Below, piece after piece: positions 9,372 through 18,996 of a stretch of DNA of 64,000 nt (positions are counted from its first letter, which is position 1; every line of letters starts with the position of its first letter). The DNA is taken from the NCBI RefSeq assembly GCF_011008845.1, contig NZ_JAAIWM010000007.1, positions 124,001-188,000 of the forward strand. Direction: 5' to 3'. The translations under genes and the position numbers were made by a program. The notes beneath the pieces were generated by a model. The model was not told the DNA's origin. It worked only from the letters and a program-made list of their open reading frames with translations, and searched no databases. The stretch is from Bacillus mesophilus (GTDB lineage Bacteria; Bacillota; Bacilli; Bacillales; SA4).

Positions 9372-10455
9372 TACTTTCACCTCTATGTTTTTGATACACC
9401 TTAATTGAATCAATCAGCATTTGCTGCGGGAAGTTAGTTGTTTCATCAGGATACCCTGGCCACTTTCCGCCAACGGCTAAGTTAATTTGCAAATAAAAAT
9501 CACGGTTAAAAGGAGCTGGATACTTTACCTCTGTACCGTTTTGATCGTTGGTTGAAAACCAATTCGTTTGTTTGGCATAGAGAATGCCATCCACATACCA
9601 TCTGAATTCTTCTGGTTCCCAATCTAGGGTAAACTCATGAAAATCATCAGAGAATTTTTGACCATGTGGTAGTGTATACGATTCACCGGTGTACGTATGT
9701 GGCACACCATAATGAAGCGTTCCGTGCACCGTTTCCGGTTCATGACCCACTATTTCCATAATGTCAATTTCACCGCAAGACGGCCAGCCTGAATATAGCT
9801 CCATATCTTCTGGCATCATCCAAATAGCAGGCCAAATCCCTTGACCTTCAGGAAGCTTGGCCCGAATAGAAAATCGCCCATAAGTCCAGCTTTGCTTCCC
9901 TTTTGTTGTCAACTTGGCTGACGTATAAGGATGCTCTTTCCATGTTTCCTTATGGGCTTCAAGAACTAGTATTTGCTCTTCTAGACGTGCATTTTCTTTA
10001 CGAGGAGTGTAGTATTGCAGCTCCTTATTACCAAATCCTCCTCCGCTATTTACGAAATTCCAATTCTTTTCGTCTACTTCTGAGTCCAAGAAAGAATCTT
10101 CCCACACGAGTGTCCAATGAGCAGGTTGGATCTCTTCCTCTGTAAGCGTAATCAATTTATAGTTTATAACCTTGTCTTCTTTATCTACTTCATACAACCC
10201 AATATATTTGTTTATTACTGCATCAACTCCAGTAATACAGCTTCCTAGATTATAAGGATTTGTAACAGTTCGATCAGAAGGTACTTGATCCCCAATTGTC
10301 GGATTAATGATAGGTGAGGATGAAACTTTCACTGCTAGCTGATGACCTGAAGCTATGACAACGTCTGTAATCTTCGTCGTTCCCATCATTTCCCCTTTAC
10401 TAATTGCTGCTTGAAGGGCATGTGAGGGATTCGTCTGACTGTTTTCTAATACCAT
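9364..10455 (-). CDS. Cytoplasmic GH16 beta-glucanase with unassigned N-terminal domain
   Basis: A 363-residue GH16 enzyme. The catalytic domain starts near residue 113 and carries CGEIDIME, placing the acids at about E229, D231 and E234. The first 110 residues form a separate domain rich in I, V, T and short turns (for example VIASGHQLAVKV and INKYIGLYEVD) that I cannot assign. It resembles small beta-sandwich surface domains, yet no signal peptide precedes it. An in-frame TAG sits just upstream of the only two possible starts (GTG 10464, ATG 10455), so no hidden leader exists. ATG is preferred for its GGAGTGGAG upstream. It is first of the hydrolase run, after a terminator and a cre-like site. 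Likely role: cutting imported beta-1,3-glucan oligosaccharides inside the cell. Confidence 0.85.
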   Translation of the reverse strand: MVLENSQTNPSHALQAAISKGEMMGTTKITDVVIASGHQLAVKVSSSPIINPTIGDQVPSDRTVTNPYNLGSCITGVDAVINKYIGLYEVDKEDKVINYKLITLTEEEIQPAHWTLVWEDSFLDSEVDEKNWNFVNSGGGFGNKELQYYTPRKENARLEEQILVLEAHKETWKEHPYTSAKLTTKGKQSWTYGRFSIRAKLPEGQGIWPAIWMMPEDMELYSGWPSCGEIDIMEIVGHEPETVHGTLHYGVPHTYTGESYTLPHGQKFSDDFHEFTLDWEPEEFRWYVDGILYAKQTNWFSTNDQNGTEVKYPAPFNRDFYLQINLAVGGKWPGYPDETTNFPQQMLIDSIKVYQKHRGESND

Positions 10456-10543
10456 GTTCTCCACTCCATCCTAATCAACATAAATTTACTACGTATTCTA
10501 TTATTTTACCTTGTTCAGGACGATTACTTTAGATGAGGAATTT

Positions 10544-10558
10544 TGTATTCGGTTTCAG
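10544..10558 (-). promoter_or_regulatory. cre-like site upstream of the hydrolase operon
   Basis: On the minus strand CTGAAACCGAATACA fits the core of the catabolite-responsive element consensus (TGNAANCGNWNNCW) with only the first base off. It lies about 90 bases before the GH16 start, a sensible place for CcpA control. A clear -35/-10 pair could not be fixed in this gap. Confidence 0.4.
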
Positions 10559-10559
10559 T

Positions 10560-10812
10560 ATTTTAGGAACAAAAGGCGCAAGCACCCCGGGTGGCCTCAG
10601 GCATAGCAAATGTTCCTTAAAGAGAAAAAGGGTGATCTTTCCTTTTACTCTTTAAGGAACATTTGACCTAGGAAAAGTGTATTTTCTTTTTCCCTCGAGG
10701 TTGGATGAAATTGCAAGGATCATCGCAATTTCATCTTGGCTTGGCGCTGAAGCCGGATTACGATACACTAGGCTTAGTTATCCACAAATGATTCATTTTG
10801 TAATTTCCTAAA
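10560..10812. repeat. Structured intergenic repeat, copy A
   Basis: Shares its left end (AACAAAAGGCGCAAGC), central hairpin and right end (AGTTATCCACAAATGATT) with a second copy at 57688-57873, in the same orientation. The central hairpin has arms TTCCTTAAAGAG and CTCTTTAAGGAA around an AAAAGGG...CCTTTT inner stem. Copy A is longer, because it holds two more nested hairpins: GGAAAA/TTTTCC, and GATGAAATTGC/GCAATTTCATC. No coding potential is visible. Together with the cre-like site this fills the gap between the GH16 gene and the aldo/keto reductase. Confidence 0.75.
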
Positions 10813-10840
10813 AATAAAAAAATAACGAGCCTAAGCTCGC
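10812..10840 (-). terminator. Terminator after the aldo/keto reductase pair
   Basis: Minus-strand CGAGC-TTAG-GCTCG followed by TTATTTTTTTATTTTT begins right after the TAG stop at 10840. It separates the regulator/reductase transcript from the hydrolase run. Confidence 0.85.
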
Positions 10841-11835
10841 TATTTTCCTTGTAATACTTCATCTATTATTCTTAATTCTTCTTCAGAGAAATCTAGTTTT
10901 TCTAACGTTTTTATATTTTCTTCAATCTGGCTTACTTTACTTGCTCCAATTAACGCAGAAGTAATGCTTTTCTCTCGTAAAACCCAAGCTAATGCCATTT
11001 GAGCCAAGCTCTGTCCCCGCTCTTTTGCGACATTGTTTAGTAACATCACCTTTTGCACCACTTCTTGTGATACATCTTCTTTGTTTAGAAAGCTTTTGTC
11101 CTTCATGGCTCTTGAATCAGAAGGAATACCGTTGATATAGCGGTTTGTTAATAACCCTTGTGCAAGAGGAACAAAAGCAATGCATCCAACGCCTTCATCT
11201 TCTAGCAAGTTTGTTAATCCATCTTCAACCCAACGATTAAACATAGAATACGCGGCTTGGTGAATGAGCATCGGTGTTCCTAGTTCTTTAAGAATAGCAA
11301 TCGCTTTCGTTGACTCTTCCACACCATAATTGGAAATACCCACATATAATGCTTTACCTTGTCTGACGATCTGGTCTAATGCTAACATTGTTTCTTCTAA
11401 AGGTGTATCTGGGTCTGGTCTGTGATGATAAAAGATATCAACATAATCAAGTCCCATTCTTTTTAGACTTTGATCTAAGCTAGAAATCAAATATTTCTTA
11501 GAGCCCCAATCCCCGTAAGGCCCCTGCCACATGTAGTATCCTGCTTTAGTAGAGATGATCATTTCATCTCGATACCCAGCAAAGTCTTGTTGAAGAATTT
11601 TACCAAACGTCTCTTCAGCTGACCCTGGTGGTGGACCATAGTTATTCGCTAAATCAAAATGAGTAATTCCTAAGTCAAAAGCCTTCCGAACCAGTGCTCG
11701 TCCATTCTCAAAAACATCTTCTCCACCAAAGTTGTGCCAAAGACCTAATGAAATAGCAGGTAATTTCAGTCCTGTTCTCCCGCATCGGTTATATACCATT
11801 TGTTCATAACGTTGTTCATTTGGGTTATACACCAT
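10840..11835 (-). CDS. Aldo/keto reductase, YghZ/Gpr-like
   Basis: A 331-residue NADPH-dependent aldo/keto reductase. The N-terminal stretch LPAISLGLWHNFG and the motif FDLANNYGPPPGSAEE are very close to Escherichia coli YghZ (L-glyceraldehyde 3-phosphate reductase, also tied to methylglyoxal detoxification). The family tetrad is visible as D and Y in DLANNYG, K in STKAGY and H in YHHRPD. ATG 11835 is taken because GGAGG lies eight bases upstream. The protein could also act on a sugar aldehyde or glycoside from the glucan pathway; nothing in the sequence decides this. It is the last gene before the terminator, 54 bases downstream of the second reductase. Confidence 0.85.
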   Translation of the reverse strand: MVYNPNEQRYEQMVYNRCGRTGLKLPAISLGLWHNFGGEDVFENGRALVRKAFDLGITHFDLANNYGPPPGSAEETFGKILQQDFAGYRDEMIISTKAGYYMWQGPYGDWGSKKYLISSLDQSLKRMGLDYVDIFYHHRPDPDTPLEETMLALDQIVRQGKALYVGISNYGVEESTKAIAILKELGTPMLIHQAAYSMFNRWVEDGLTNLLEDEGVGCIAFVPLAQGLLTNRYINGIPSDSRAMKDKSFLNKEDVSQEVVQKVMLLNNVAKERGQSLAQMALAWVLREKSITSALIGASKVSQIEENIKTLEKLDFSEEELRIIDEVLQGK

Positions 11836-11889
11836 ATTAAAAACCTCCAAAATTGTCTTTTATCAGAAATTCACTTCAATAGTTGGTTA

Positions 11890-12822
11890 CTACCAGCCTA
11901 GAGGAGACGGTTCTATCTCTTCTTGCCAAAAGGTTTGAATTTTCCTTCTTGCTTCAGCTGACATTTTCCCCTTACTTGCAGCTAGGTTTTCTGTTAATTG
12001 TTTATCATCTCTAGCACCTGGAATCACTGTTGAGACTTCCTCAAATGCCAAAATAAAGCGCAAGGCTGTTTGTACGATCGATTCATTTCCAATGATGGGT
12101 TGTAGTTTTCCCAGTACGTCCTGCCTCCGCTTAATTTGTTCCTTTGACCATCTGCTTCTTATACCAGTAAAGACACTATCTTGATGATACTTTCCTGAAA
12201 GCCATCCAGAATCTAATGGTACTTTTATAATAAGTCCTACATTTTTTTCTTTTGCCTTTTGAAATGCTTTTAGAGGTTCTTGATAGAATATATTAAACAT
12301 CACTTCAATTACCTGTGCATTCGTATGCTCTAGTATTTCAAGCATTTCCTCACTTGTATCAACGGAGGCTCCATATGCTCGAATTTTGCCTTCATTCTTT
12401 AAGGTATCTAACAGTTCAAACTGTGCGCTCCTGCCTTGGAGACAGCTAAATGGTGGATTATGAAGAAGTAATGTGTCCACATAATCCGTTTGAAGTCGCT
12501 GTAAGCTTGATTCAATAGAAGTTCTCAATTTACTTACATCGAAATCAACAACCTGATTAGGATGATGACCGATCTTTGTGTTGATCACGACTTTCTCTCT
12601 TGAATGAATAAGAGCTTTCCCAAGCAGCTCCTCACTTTTACCAGCACCGTAATTAGGAGCGGTGTCAAAAAATGTACACCCTTGATTCATTGCATGATGA
12701 ACTAAGGAGATTGCTTCATTCTCCGACATCTCTCCCCAATCTTTTTCATTCCCTAATTGCCAAGCACCAAATCCGATCTCAGAAACTTGCAGACTTGTGC
12801 TACCTAATGTTCGATATTTCAA
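11890..12822 (-). CDS. Aldo/keto reductase
   Basis: A 310-residue aldo/keto reductase from a subgroup different from its neighbour. It begins KYRTLGSTSLQVSEIGFGAW and has the catalytic FDTAPNYG (D, Y), INTKIG (K) and LLLHNPP (H) motifs, with the NADP-binding end VIPGARDD. Start is TTG with GAGGG six bases upstream. It begins 18 bases after the response regulator gene and precedes the YghZ-like reductase, so both reductases are likely transcribed with the two-component system. Substrate unknown; a role in handling sugar-derived aldehydes or lactones during glucan use is only a guess. Confidence 0.85.
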   Translation of the reverse strand: MKYRTLGSTSLQVSEIGFGAWQLGNEKDWGEMSENEAISLVHHAMNQGCTFFDTAPNYGAGKSEELLGKALIHSREKVVINTKIGHHPNQVVDFDVSKLRTSIESSLQRLQTDYVDTLLLHNPPFSCLQGRSAQFELLDTLKNEGKIRAYGASVDTSEEMLEILEHTNAQVIEVMFNIFYQEPLKAFQKAKEKNVGLIIKVPLDSGWLSGKYHQDSVFTGIRSRWSKEQIKRRQDVLGKLQPIIGNESIVQTALRFILAFEEVSTVIPGARDDKQLTENLAASKGKMSAEARRKIQTFWQEEIEPSPLGW

Positions 12823-12840
12823 GTTATTCCCTCACGATCG

Positions 12841-14367
12841 TTAGTTTTGGCTACGAAACTCCTTTGGAGAAATTCCTTCTAACTCCCTAAATACTCTTGC
12901 AAACTGTTTAGAATTCTTGTATCCAACCATTTCGCCGATCTCAAAAACTTTATAATCCGTTTCTTTTAGAAGTTTTTTTGCTTCGTTGATTCTTATTTTT
13001 TTTACGTAATCCACAAAGTTACTACCAGTGAACTCTTTAAACGTGTGACTAAAATAAGAGTAGTTAACCGAAATATAGTTAGAAACGACCGCTAGATTTA
13101 GATCAGTATGAAAGTTTTCTTCAATATATTTTATGGCTTTGCCCATGTATTTCTGGTCGGAGTAGACAGATTTCACTTGCTTAACGTATTCATGGAGCCG
13201 CATGACTAAATCTTCGACTGCATAATAATAGTCGTGAAAATCTTTATAATTATACATATCTCCCACTTTGCTATAGAGCTTAAAAATTTCTATAGATTCT
13301 TCACCTAGCTTATTAAAAAAGCTATCAAAAATATGTTTATTGATTAATTCACCAATTGCCTCCATATACCCAATACCTAGCGAGGAAATCTTTTCATAAT
13401 CAAAGATGTTTAAGAGACTATACTTTAACTCTTTATCTCTTCCCGTTCCAAGCATATTGGAAATTTTATATATCATATCCTCTGGAAGCTCTTCACGTTC
13501 GAAGTGTTTTCCTTTTATATTCTCGTATTGAATTAACTGACATCTAGGAAATAAAAATTGGTACTTCTTAGCCTGAGAAGCTTGATTATATCCCTCTTTA
13601 AGCTTTTTTAATTCAACCTGTTTCTCACTCACTGCTTGAAACAAATGAAAGTACTTTTCATCCTTTAGTTTTTCTGTTATATAGTCAAATAGTGAACCAT
13701 CTGGTGTTATGAGAACAACATTATCATATTTGTCGTTGAAGCTAATATGATGTTTGGTTTCTTGACCGTAACGTTTCTCTAGTAGATATTTGATTCGATG
13801 AAGACTTTCAATCGGTTCCATTCCACTTTTACTTACGAGTATGTCAACATAATATCCATCCGGATACTCCGGTAGGTTCGTTTTTAAACAAATTCGTTGA
13901 ATTTCGTCCTCATCAATATTCTGGTTTAGTAGAATAAGGTTTAATTGGCTTGTGCGCAGTTCATCTAATTGCTCTAGTCCCTTTTCATAATCGGCACCCA
14001 GCTCTTCTAACACCTTATTAATGGACTGAAATAGCTCACTACGGTTAACCGGTTTCAATAAGTAATCTTTTACATTCGATTTGATTGCGGCTTTTGCATA
14101 CTCAAAATCATCATGTCCGCTTAAGATGATGACAGATATATTCACCTTCATTTCTTGAACTTCTTGAATGAGAGTAATTCCATCTACTCTAGGCATCTTA
14201 ATATCTGTAATCAAGATATCAATTGGTTCCTGTTTGATTATTTCCATTGCTTCTTGTCCATCCGAAGCGACTAATATCTCAAACACATCCGCAAACTCTC
14301 TCTTTACCATAGCTTGGATCCCTAGACGAATGTTTTTTTCATCATCTACTATTAACACTTTATACAT
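12841..14367 (-). CDS. YesN-type response regulator (REC + AraC HTH)
   Basis: A 508-residue response regulator. The receiver domain at 1-120 has VDDE at the N-terminus, the phospho-acceptor D55 in LITDIKMP and K in LLKPVN. A long linker (about 130-400) without recognised motifs follows, then a C-terminal AraC-type double helix-turn-helix domain (about 405-508) ending GYKNSKQFARVFRELEGISPKEF in outline. This architecture is typical of YesN partners of YesM kinases, which turn on oligosaccharide importer and hydrolase genes in Bacilli. It overlaps the kinase gene by eight bases. The natural targets here are the binding-protein/permease operon and the hydrolase run. Confidence 0.92.
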   Translation of the reverse strand: MYKVLIVDDEKNIRLGIQAMVKREFADVFEILVASDGQEAMEIIKQEPIDILITDIKMPRVDGITLIQEVQEMKVNISVIILSGHDDFEYAKAAIKSNVKDYLLKPVNRSELFQSINKVLEELGADYEKGLEQLDELRTSQLNLILLNQNIDEDEIQRICLKTNLPEYPDGYYVDILVSKSGMEPIESLHRIKYLLEKRYGQETKHHISFNDKYDNVVLITPDGSLFDYITEKLKDEKYFHLFQAVSEKQVELKKLKEGYNQASQAKKYQFLFPRCQLIQYENIKGKHFEREELPEDMIYKISNMLGTGRDKELKYSLLNIFDYEKISSLGIGYMEAIGELINKHIFDSFFNKLGEESIEIFKLYSKVGDMYNYKDFHDYYYAVEDLVMRLHEYVKQVKSVYSDQKYMGKAIKYIEENFHTDLNLAVVSNYISVNYSYFSHTFKEFTGSNFVDYVKKIRINEAKKLLKETDYKVFEIGEMVGYKNSKQFARVFRELEGISPKEFRSQN

Positions 14368-16216
14368 GTTTTCGTACCCCCTTGATCACGATACAAGGTA
14401 ATGTCACTACAACTTTCGTGTACTGCCCTTCTAGACTGTCCACATGAAGGCCATATTCATTTCCGTAGTGAAGTTTTATTCGTTCATTCACATTGCGTAG
14501 GCCAATCCCACCCTGTTGATGGATAGATTCGGGCACTTTTTCGTCATCCACTTGAATGTGATGGTTCAGCTTTTCTAAATCAACTGCCGTCATACCGACA
14601 CCATTATCCGTTACTTGAATTTGAACATTGTCATCCTTTATACAAGCCGTGATTTCTATCATACCATCATAAATGGTATGAATAATCCCATGTCTCAATG
14701 AATTCTCTACGATGGGTTGAAGGGACATTTTTAGTATTTCTTGTTCCAACAAATGCCCAGGGATCTTTACCTTTAGACTGATTCGCTTGTCTAGGCGTAA
14801 GTTCATAATATCAATATAATTTTTTATATGAGTAACTTCTTCTTGAAGAACAACAAAATCATTTTTCCACTTTAAGTTGTATCTCATCATTTCACCTAGT
14901 GAAGTAAGTGCATCTGAAATTTCATATTTTTCTTCTATTTCTGCCATCATCTTTATATTTTCTAATGTATTGTATAAGAAGTGTGCATCAATTTGTGTTT
15001 TCAGTGCACGTAATTCTGCCTCTTTTGTTGATGCTTGTTTATTAACTGCATCAGCGATTAGTCGATTAATTTTTTTTAACATTTCTCTAAAGTGATGGGC
15101 TAATTGTGCAATTTCACTTTGGCCGTAAATGTCTACCTGTACTGCAAAGTCTCCTGCCTCCACACGTTTCATTAGTTCAATCAACTTATATAATCTTTTT
15201 AACAAAAAGGAAATTAGTAGATACGTTAAGAGTGAAAGAATAAATACGATTAAAAACGTACCACTTAATGCAATGTTTCTAGTTTGCTTCATTTCCGCAT
15301 AAATATTTTCCAAGGAGATCACGTTTATAACATGTGATTCAATGTCTTCTATATAGGTTGACACGATTAAGTAGGGTATATTGTTTTGGGTAAATTGTGC
15401 ACTTGCAATCTCTTTATTTTTGATCGTATTATGTTCCTTTTGGATAACTGATAACTCAATTTCATGTTCATTCAAAAAGCTTTTGTTAGGATCCTGGTAC
15501 ACATTCTGATGTGAATCTATGACAATCATCTCGGATTGACCATCATTAACAGGGCTATACATATTCGGATAAAAATTCTTTAAATGCATACTAATCTCAA
15601 TAACGCCCAAATGTTCATCCTTTGGATACTCAATTTCACGAAGCAAGGAGATTTTTGCGTTTTTATTGATAATTAAATAGCGATCTAGTAAATCAAGATC
15701 ACTTTTTTCATAAGACCATAGTTCCATTCCATTACGGACCATGACTTCACTTAACCAAGGTTTATCTATAATCCTATCCTCTTTAAACACGATGGGCCAC
15801 ATCTCTGTTACATAGGGGTTGCTCGTAAAGAGGCGAATATGTGCGATCGTTGGATTATTATTTTGAAGCTTCGCTACATTTGAAAAGGCATTCATTTTAA
15901 AATCTATGAGTTCATTGATATTGGTTTCATCTCTCGTTTTAATATACTCAATAAAATCATTATCAGATACAACCATTTGAGCGGTTCTTCTCATAGATTC
16001 AATATTAGTATGGATATGAATACGTTCCATCTCTAATAGATTTTCATTTTTTTTGGTTATAGCAGATAATGAGTTTTCATAAAGTTGATTTGAATAATAT
16101 AAAGTAAAGATAATTGCTGGTATCATAAAAATGATGACGTATAGAGAGATTAATTTTTTTTGCAAAGATAATCTCCACATTATTTGTATTGGTGAAGATT
16201 GCATAAGTTTTTTCAT
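14360..16216 (-). CDS. YesM-type sensor histidine kinase
   Basis: About 618 residues. TM1 lies at about 22-41 and TM2 at about 315-338 (ATG numbering), with an extracellular domain of about 270 residues between, which fits a double-CACHE-like sensor. HAMP follows at about 340-390. The His_kinase domain carries the phospho-acceptor in QIDAHFLYNTLE (H412), and the HATPase domain shows NSLRHG, DNGVGM and GGIGLRN. YesM kinases usually read sugar signals outside the cell, often with the binding protein. ATG 16216 is preferred over GTG 16231, but ribosome binding signals are weak for both. The gene follows the importer terminator and is translationally coupled to the response regulator. Confidence 0.9.
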   Translation of the reverse strand: MKKLMQSSPIQIMWRLSLQKKLISLYVIIFMIPAIIFTLYYSNQLYENSLSAITKKNENLLEMERIHIHTNIESMRRTAQMVVSDNDFIEYIKTRDETNINELIDFKMNAFSNVAKLQNNNPTIAHIRLFTSNPYVTEMWPIVFKEDRIIDKPWLSEVMVRNGMELWSYEKSDLDLLDRYLIINKNAKISLLREIEYPKDEHLGVIEISMHLKNFYPNMYSPVNDGQSEMIVIDSHQNVYQDPNKSFLNEHEIELSVIQKEHNTIKNKEIASAQFTQNNIPYLIVSTYIEDIESHVINVISLENIYAEMKQTRNIALSGTFLIVFILSLLTYLLISFLLKRLYKLIELMKRVEAGDFAVQVDIYGQSEIAQLAHHFREMLKKINRLIADAVNKQASTKEAELRALKTQIDAHFLYNTLENIKMMAEIEEKYEISDALTSLGEMMRYNLKWKNDFVVLQEEVTHIKNYIDIMNLRLDKRISLKVKIPGHLLEQEILKMSLQPIVENSLRHGIIHTIYDGMIEITACIKDDNVQIQVTDNGVGMTAVDLEKLNHHIQVDDEKVPESIHQQGGIGLRNVNERIKLHYGNEYGLHVDSLEGQYTKVVVTLPCIVIKGVRKHV

Positions 16217-16282
16217 TCCCACCACATCCACTAGATTATTTCATATTGTCTAGTATAGTTCATATTAATCTAATATATAGCT

Positions 16283-16313
16283 TAAAAACCCAGAGTTCCT
16301 CTGGGTTTTTTTG
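16283..16313 (-). terminator. Terminator after the solute-binding protein gene
   Basis: AACCCAGAG-TTC-CTCTGGGTT flanked by A and T runs, starting nine bases after the lipoprotein gene. It is symmetric enough to work both ways and divides importer genes from the two-component genes. Confidence 0.85.
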
Positions 16314-16321
16314 CAAGCTTC

Positions 16322-17989
16322 TTACTTTGTTGCAGCATCAAGCTTTTCTTTATTCTTTTCGAAAATAGTCTGCTGGTATTCTTTTACTTTATCATAGCCA
16401 TAATCGTCACGCTTCTCTAGGAATTCCTCAAAGATTTGATCAAATTCCTTATCTGACTTAGCTAATAATAATTTAGGTACCGTTTTGCCCCATTCTTGAG
16501 CAATTTTACTACCCGCAACACCTTCAGCTGAAGTACCTGTTGGGTTAATTCCATCATACGCTGCAAAACTCATTGTTTTACCTTTTGTCCAATCTTCCAT
16601 TTGTTTAAATGGTTCAGCAGCAGGTGGTGCCCATTGAAGGCTCATATTTGTATCCATTAACATCCAGAACTTATAAGATCCACCGTATTGTTGGTCAAAC
16701 GCAGCACGGTCATTATTTAATAATTCTAGTACTTCTGGTTTGAATTGTGACTTACCATCTACAACTTCGTGCATTTCGCCTTCTTTACCAAGGTAAAGGT
16801 CCTTTTGACCTTCTTCACTGATTAAATAACTTAAGAAACGAATCGCTCTTTCTTTATCTTTTACATCTTTTGAAATTAACGTAACTGTCCATCCAGAAAT
16901 ACTATCACCAGCTAGAGTTGGTGCATCTAAGTTTGAGTTAGCTGGACCTTCTACTGCAATATAAACTGAGTTTGGATCTTTTGCATATAAAGCTTGTTGC
17001 TGTGCTGCTAAATCACTGCGTTGATATAACATGGCAAAATAACGGCCTTGTGCAATCTTTTCTTCCATTTGTGGACGCTTATCAATGAAAATATCTTTTG
17101 CTAATAGTCCCATATCGTTTGCTTCTCTAAATGTCTTTAACCATTTTAAATATTCAGGATCTGTCGTACGGTCGTACAATTCTCCGTCCTTTTCCATTGG
17201 AATGGCTAAGAAGTTTTGTAAGTAACCTTCTAAAGAGTTGTTACCCACATCTGTAAATTCATTTAATCCAAATGGAATTAACGGAGCTCCATTTACTTCT
17301 GGGAATTTTTCTTTTGCCGCTTTAAGGGCCGCTAAGAACCCTTCTGGTGTTCTCATATCTGGGCTACCAATCGCTTCGTACATATCTTTTCTTACTAGGA
17401 ATGTTTGATTAGATGGTTTTAAATCTTTATATTGATCGAAGTCTTGTGGTGACGATGAAGCATTTGGATATCCATATACGTTTCCATTTTCTTGCTTATA
17501 CCATTCTAGTTTGGCACCATCTGATACCTTAAAGAAATAAGGATCGTAGTTTTCAGCTAGTTCATTTAAAGGAAGAACTAATTCCCCTTCAATCATCTTC
17601 TTTACTGCATCTTCCCACCAGCCAATTGTGATAAAGTCTGGTAACTTACCAGATGCAATCATGGTATTCATTTTTTCAGCTTCATTTCCTGCAGGTGAAA
17701 TAAAGTTAACCGATACACCTGTTTTATCCGTTACATACTTTGATACTGCATCTTCTCCCCATTTACTTGCATACCAAGAGAAGTTTACATACCAGTCAAA
17801 TGTAATAGGTGACGTGTCTGCCTGCCAACCTGGTTCGTCAGCTGAAAGTGGTGTTGTTTCTTTTTCTTTATCCTCGTTTGAAGCGCTTTCATTCGATTCA
17901 CTATTTGAGCATCCTGCAAACAATGCTACAAACATAGACATCATTAAAATGAAAGTAATTGTCTTTGTTAAGATGTTTTTCTTCATCAT
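16322..17989 (-). CDS. Oligosaccharide-binding lipoprotein of an ABC importer
   Basis: A 555-residue family 1 extracellular solute-binding protein of the LipO/YtcQ group. The lipoprotein signal ends in the lipobox LFAGC with acylated C27, followed by a Ser/Asn/Glu-rich tether. Many aromatic residues (FDWYVNFSWYASKWG and WKFWMLMD-like stretches) suit a sugar-stacking cleft. The size matches binding proteins for oligosaccharides in Paenibacillus and Bacillus. It is third in an operon after two permeases and ends at a strong terminator. A stem-loop in front of it could raise its dose over the permeases. Beta-1,3-gluco-oligosaccharides are the likely ligand by context. Confidence 0.9.
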   Translation of the reverse strand: MMKKNILTKTITFILMMSMFVALFAGCSNSESNESASNEDKEKETTPLSADEPGWQADTSPITFDWYVNFSWYASKWGEDAVSKYVTDKTGVSVNFISPAGNEAEKMNTMIASGKLPDFITIGWWEDAVKKMIEGELVLPLNELAENYDPYFFKVSDGAKLEWYKQENGNVYGYPNASSSPQDFDQYKDLKPSNQTFLVRKDMYEAIGSPDMRTPEGFLAALKAAKEKFPEVNGAPLIPFGLNEFTDVGNNSLEGYLQNFLAIPMEKDGELYDRTTDPEYLKWLKTFREANDMGLLAKDIFIDKRPQMEEKIAQGRYFAMLYQRSDLAAQQQALYAKDPNSVYIAVEGPANSNLDAPTLAGDSISGWTVTLISKDVKDKERAIRFLSYLISEEGQKDLYLGKEGEMHEVVDGKSQFKPEVLELLNNDRAAFDQQYGGSYKFWMLMDTNMSLQWAPPAAEPFKQMEDWTKGKTMSFAAYDGINPTGTSAEGVAGSKIAQEWGKTVPKLLLAKSDKEFDQIFEEFLEKRDDYGYDKVKEYQQTIFEKNKEKLDAATK

Positions 17990-18012
17990 AGTTTCCCCCT
18001 TACTTTTTTTGG

Positions 18013-18037
18013 GGCACTGTTATTTTGTAACAGTGCC
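18013..18037 (-). other. Stem-loop between permease and binding-protein genes
   Basis: Perfect 10-bp arms GGCACTGTTA/TAACAGTGCC around a five-base loop lie just upstream of the binding-protein ribosome binding site. No T-run follows on the minus strand, so it is more likely an mRNA-processing or stabilising element than a terminator. Confidence 0.5.
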
Positions 18038-18081
18038 ATTATATTTAAAAACTCTTCATAAGAAGAATTTTTAATACTTAA

Positions 18082-18981
18082 TTAACCTTTAACTGACCCA
18101 ATTAGCATTCCTTTTACAAAGTACTTTTGTAGGAATGGATATACCAGCATAATTGGTAACGTTGTGACCACCATTGTAGCTAGTTTGATTGATTGTGACG
18201 TAACGGTTTTCGTCGTGATCCCACCAGGTGCATTCATCATCATTTGGTTTGAACTTGATTCCGCTACTACTTTATAAAGATACGTTTGGATTGGTTGTAA
18301 CTCAGGATTATTTACAAAGATTACCCCTGCAAAATAATCATTCCATTGGTAAACTCCCTGGAATAATGCAATCGTAGCAATAACCGGCATCGACAACGGA
18401 AGAACTACCTTTACAAAGATCATAAAATCGCTTGCACCGTCTATCTTTGCTGCTTCTTCAAGTGAAGTTGGTAACTCCCTAAAGAAAGAAACAAAAATGA
18501 TGAGATGGAAGAAATTAAATAGTGTTGGGATTATATACACTAAGAAATTATCGAAAAGTCCTAAATCTCTAATTAGTAGAAAGTAAGGAATTAATCCCCC
18601 ACTAAAGAACATGGTGATAATCCCAAAAATCATATAGTATTTTCTACCGTACAGATCTCTACGTGAAAACGCATAGGCTACCATAGCTGTAAATAATACG
18701 TGAGTTAGAGTCCCAACTACTGTTTTGGCGAGAGTCACACCAAAAGATGTAAGGATCCCTGGATTGGCAAATACTGCTTCATAGTTTTCAAGTGTGAACT
18801 CACGAGGCCACCAATATATCCCTCCTTGCATAGCATCTACTCCATCATTTAAGGAGTTAACAAGAACGTACCAAATCGGATAGATGGTAATGAAACATAT
18901 GATTAGCATGAACAGCAAATTGAGGTTGTCAAAAATATACTCACTTTTCGTTCGTCTGTTTAATTTAAAAAGCTTGAACAT
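18082..18981 (-). CDS. ABC importer permease, YtcP/LplC type
   Basis: A 299-residue binding-protein-dependent permease with about six membrane segments. The coupling (EAA) loop reads EEAAKIDGASDFMIFVKVVLP. The C-terminus KYFVKGMLIGSVKG is the hallmark ending of the YtcP/LplC sugar permeases. It pairs with the LplB-type permease upstream (15-base gap) to form the membrane channel for the binding protein downstream. No ATPase gene occurs in this locus, which is normal for this subfamily; a shared MsmX-like ATPase coded elsewhere would energise it. Confidence 0.9.
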   Translation of the reverse strand: MFKLFKLNRRTKSEYIFDNLNLLFMLIICFITIYPIWYVLVNSLNDGVDAMQGGIYWWPREFTLENYEAVFANPGILTSFGVTLAKTVVGTLTHVLFTAMVAYAFSRRDLYGRKYYMIFGIITMFFSGGLIPYFLLIRDLGLFDNFLVYIIPTLFNFFHLIIFVSFFRELPTSLEEAAKIDGASDFMIFVKVVLPLSMPVIATIALFQGVYQWNDYFAGVIFVNNPELQPIQTYLYKVVAESSSNQMMMNAPGGITTKTVTSQSIKLATMVVTTLPIMLVYPFLQKYFVKGMLIGSVKG

Positions 18982-18996
18982 TTACAAGACACCCCC

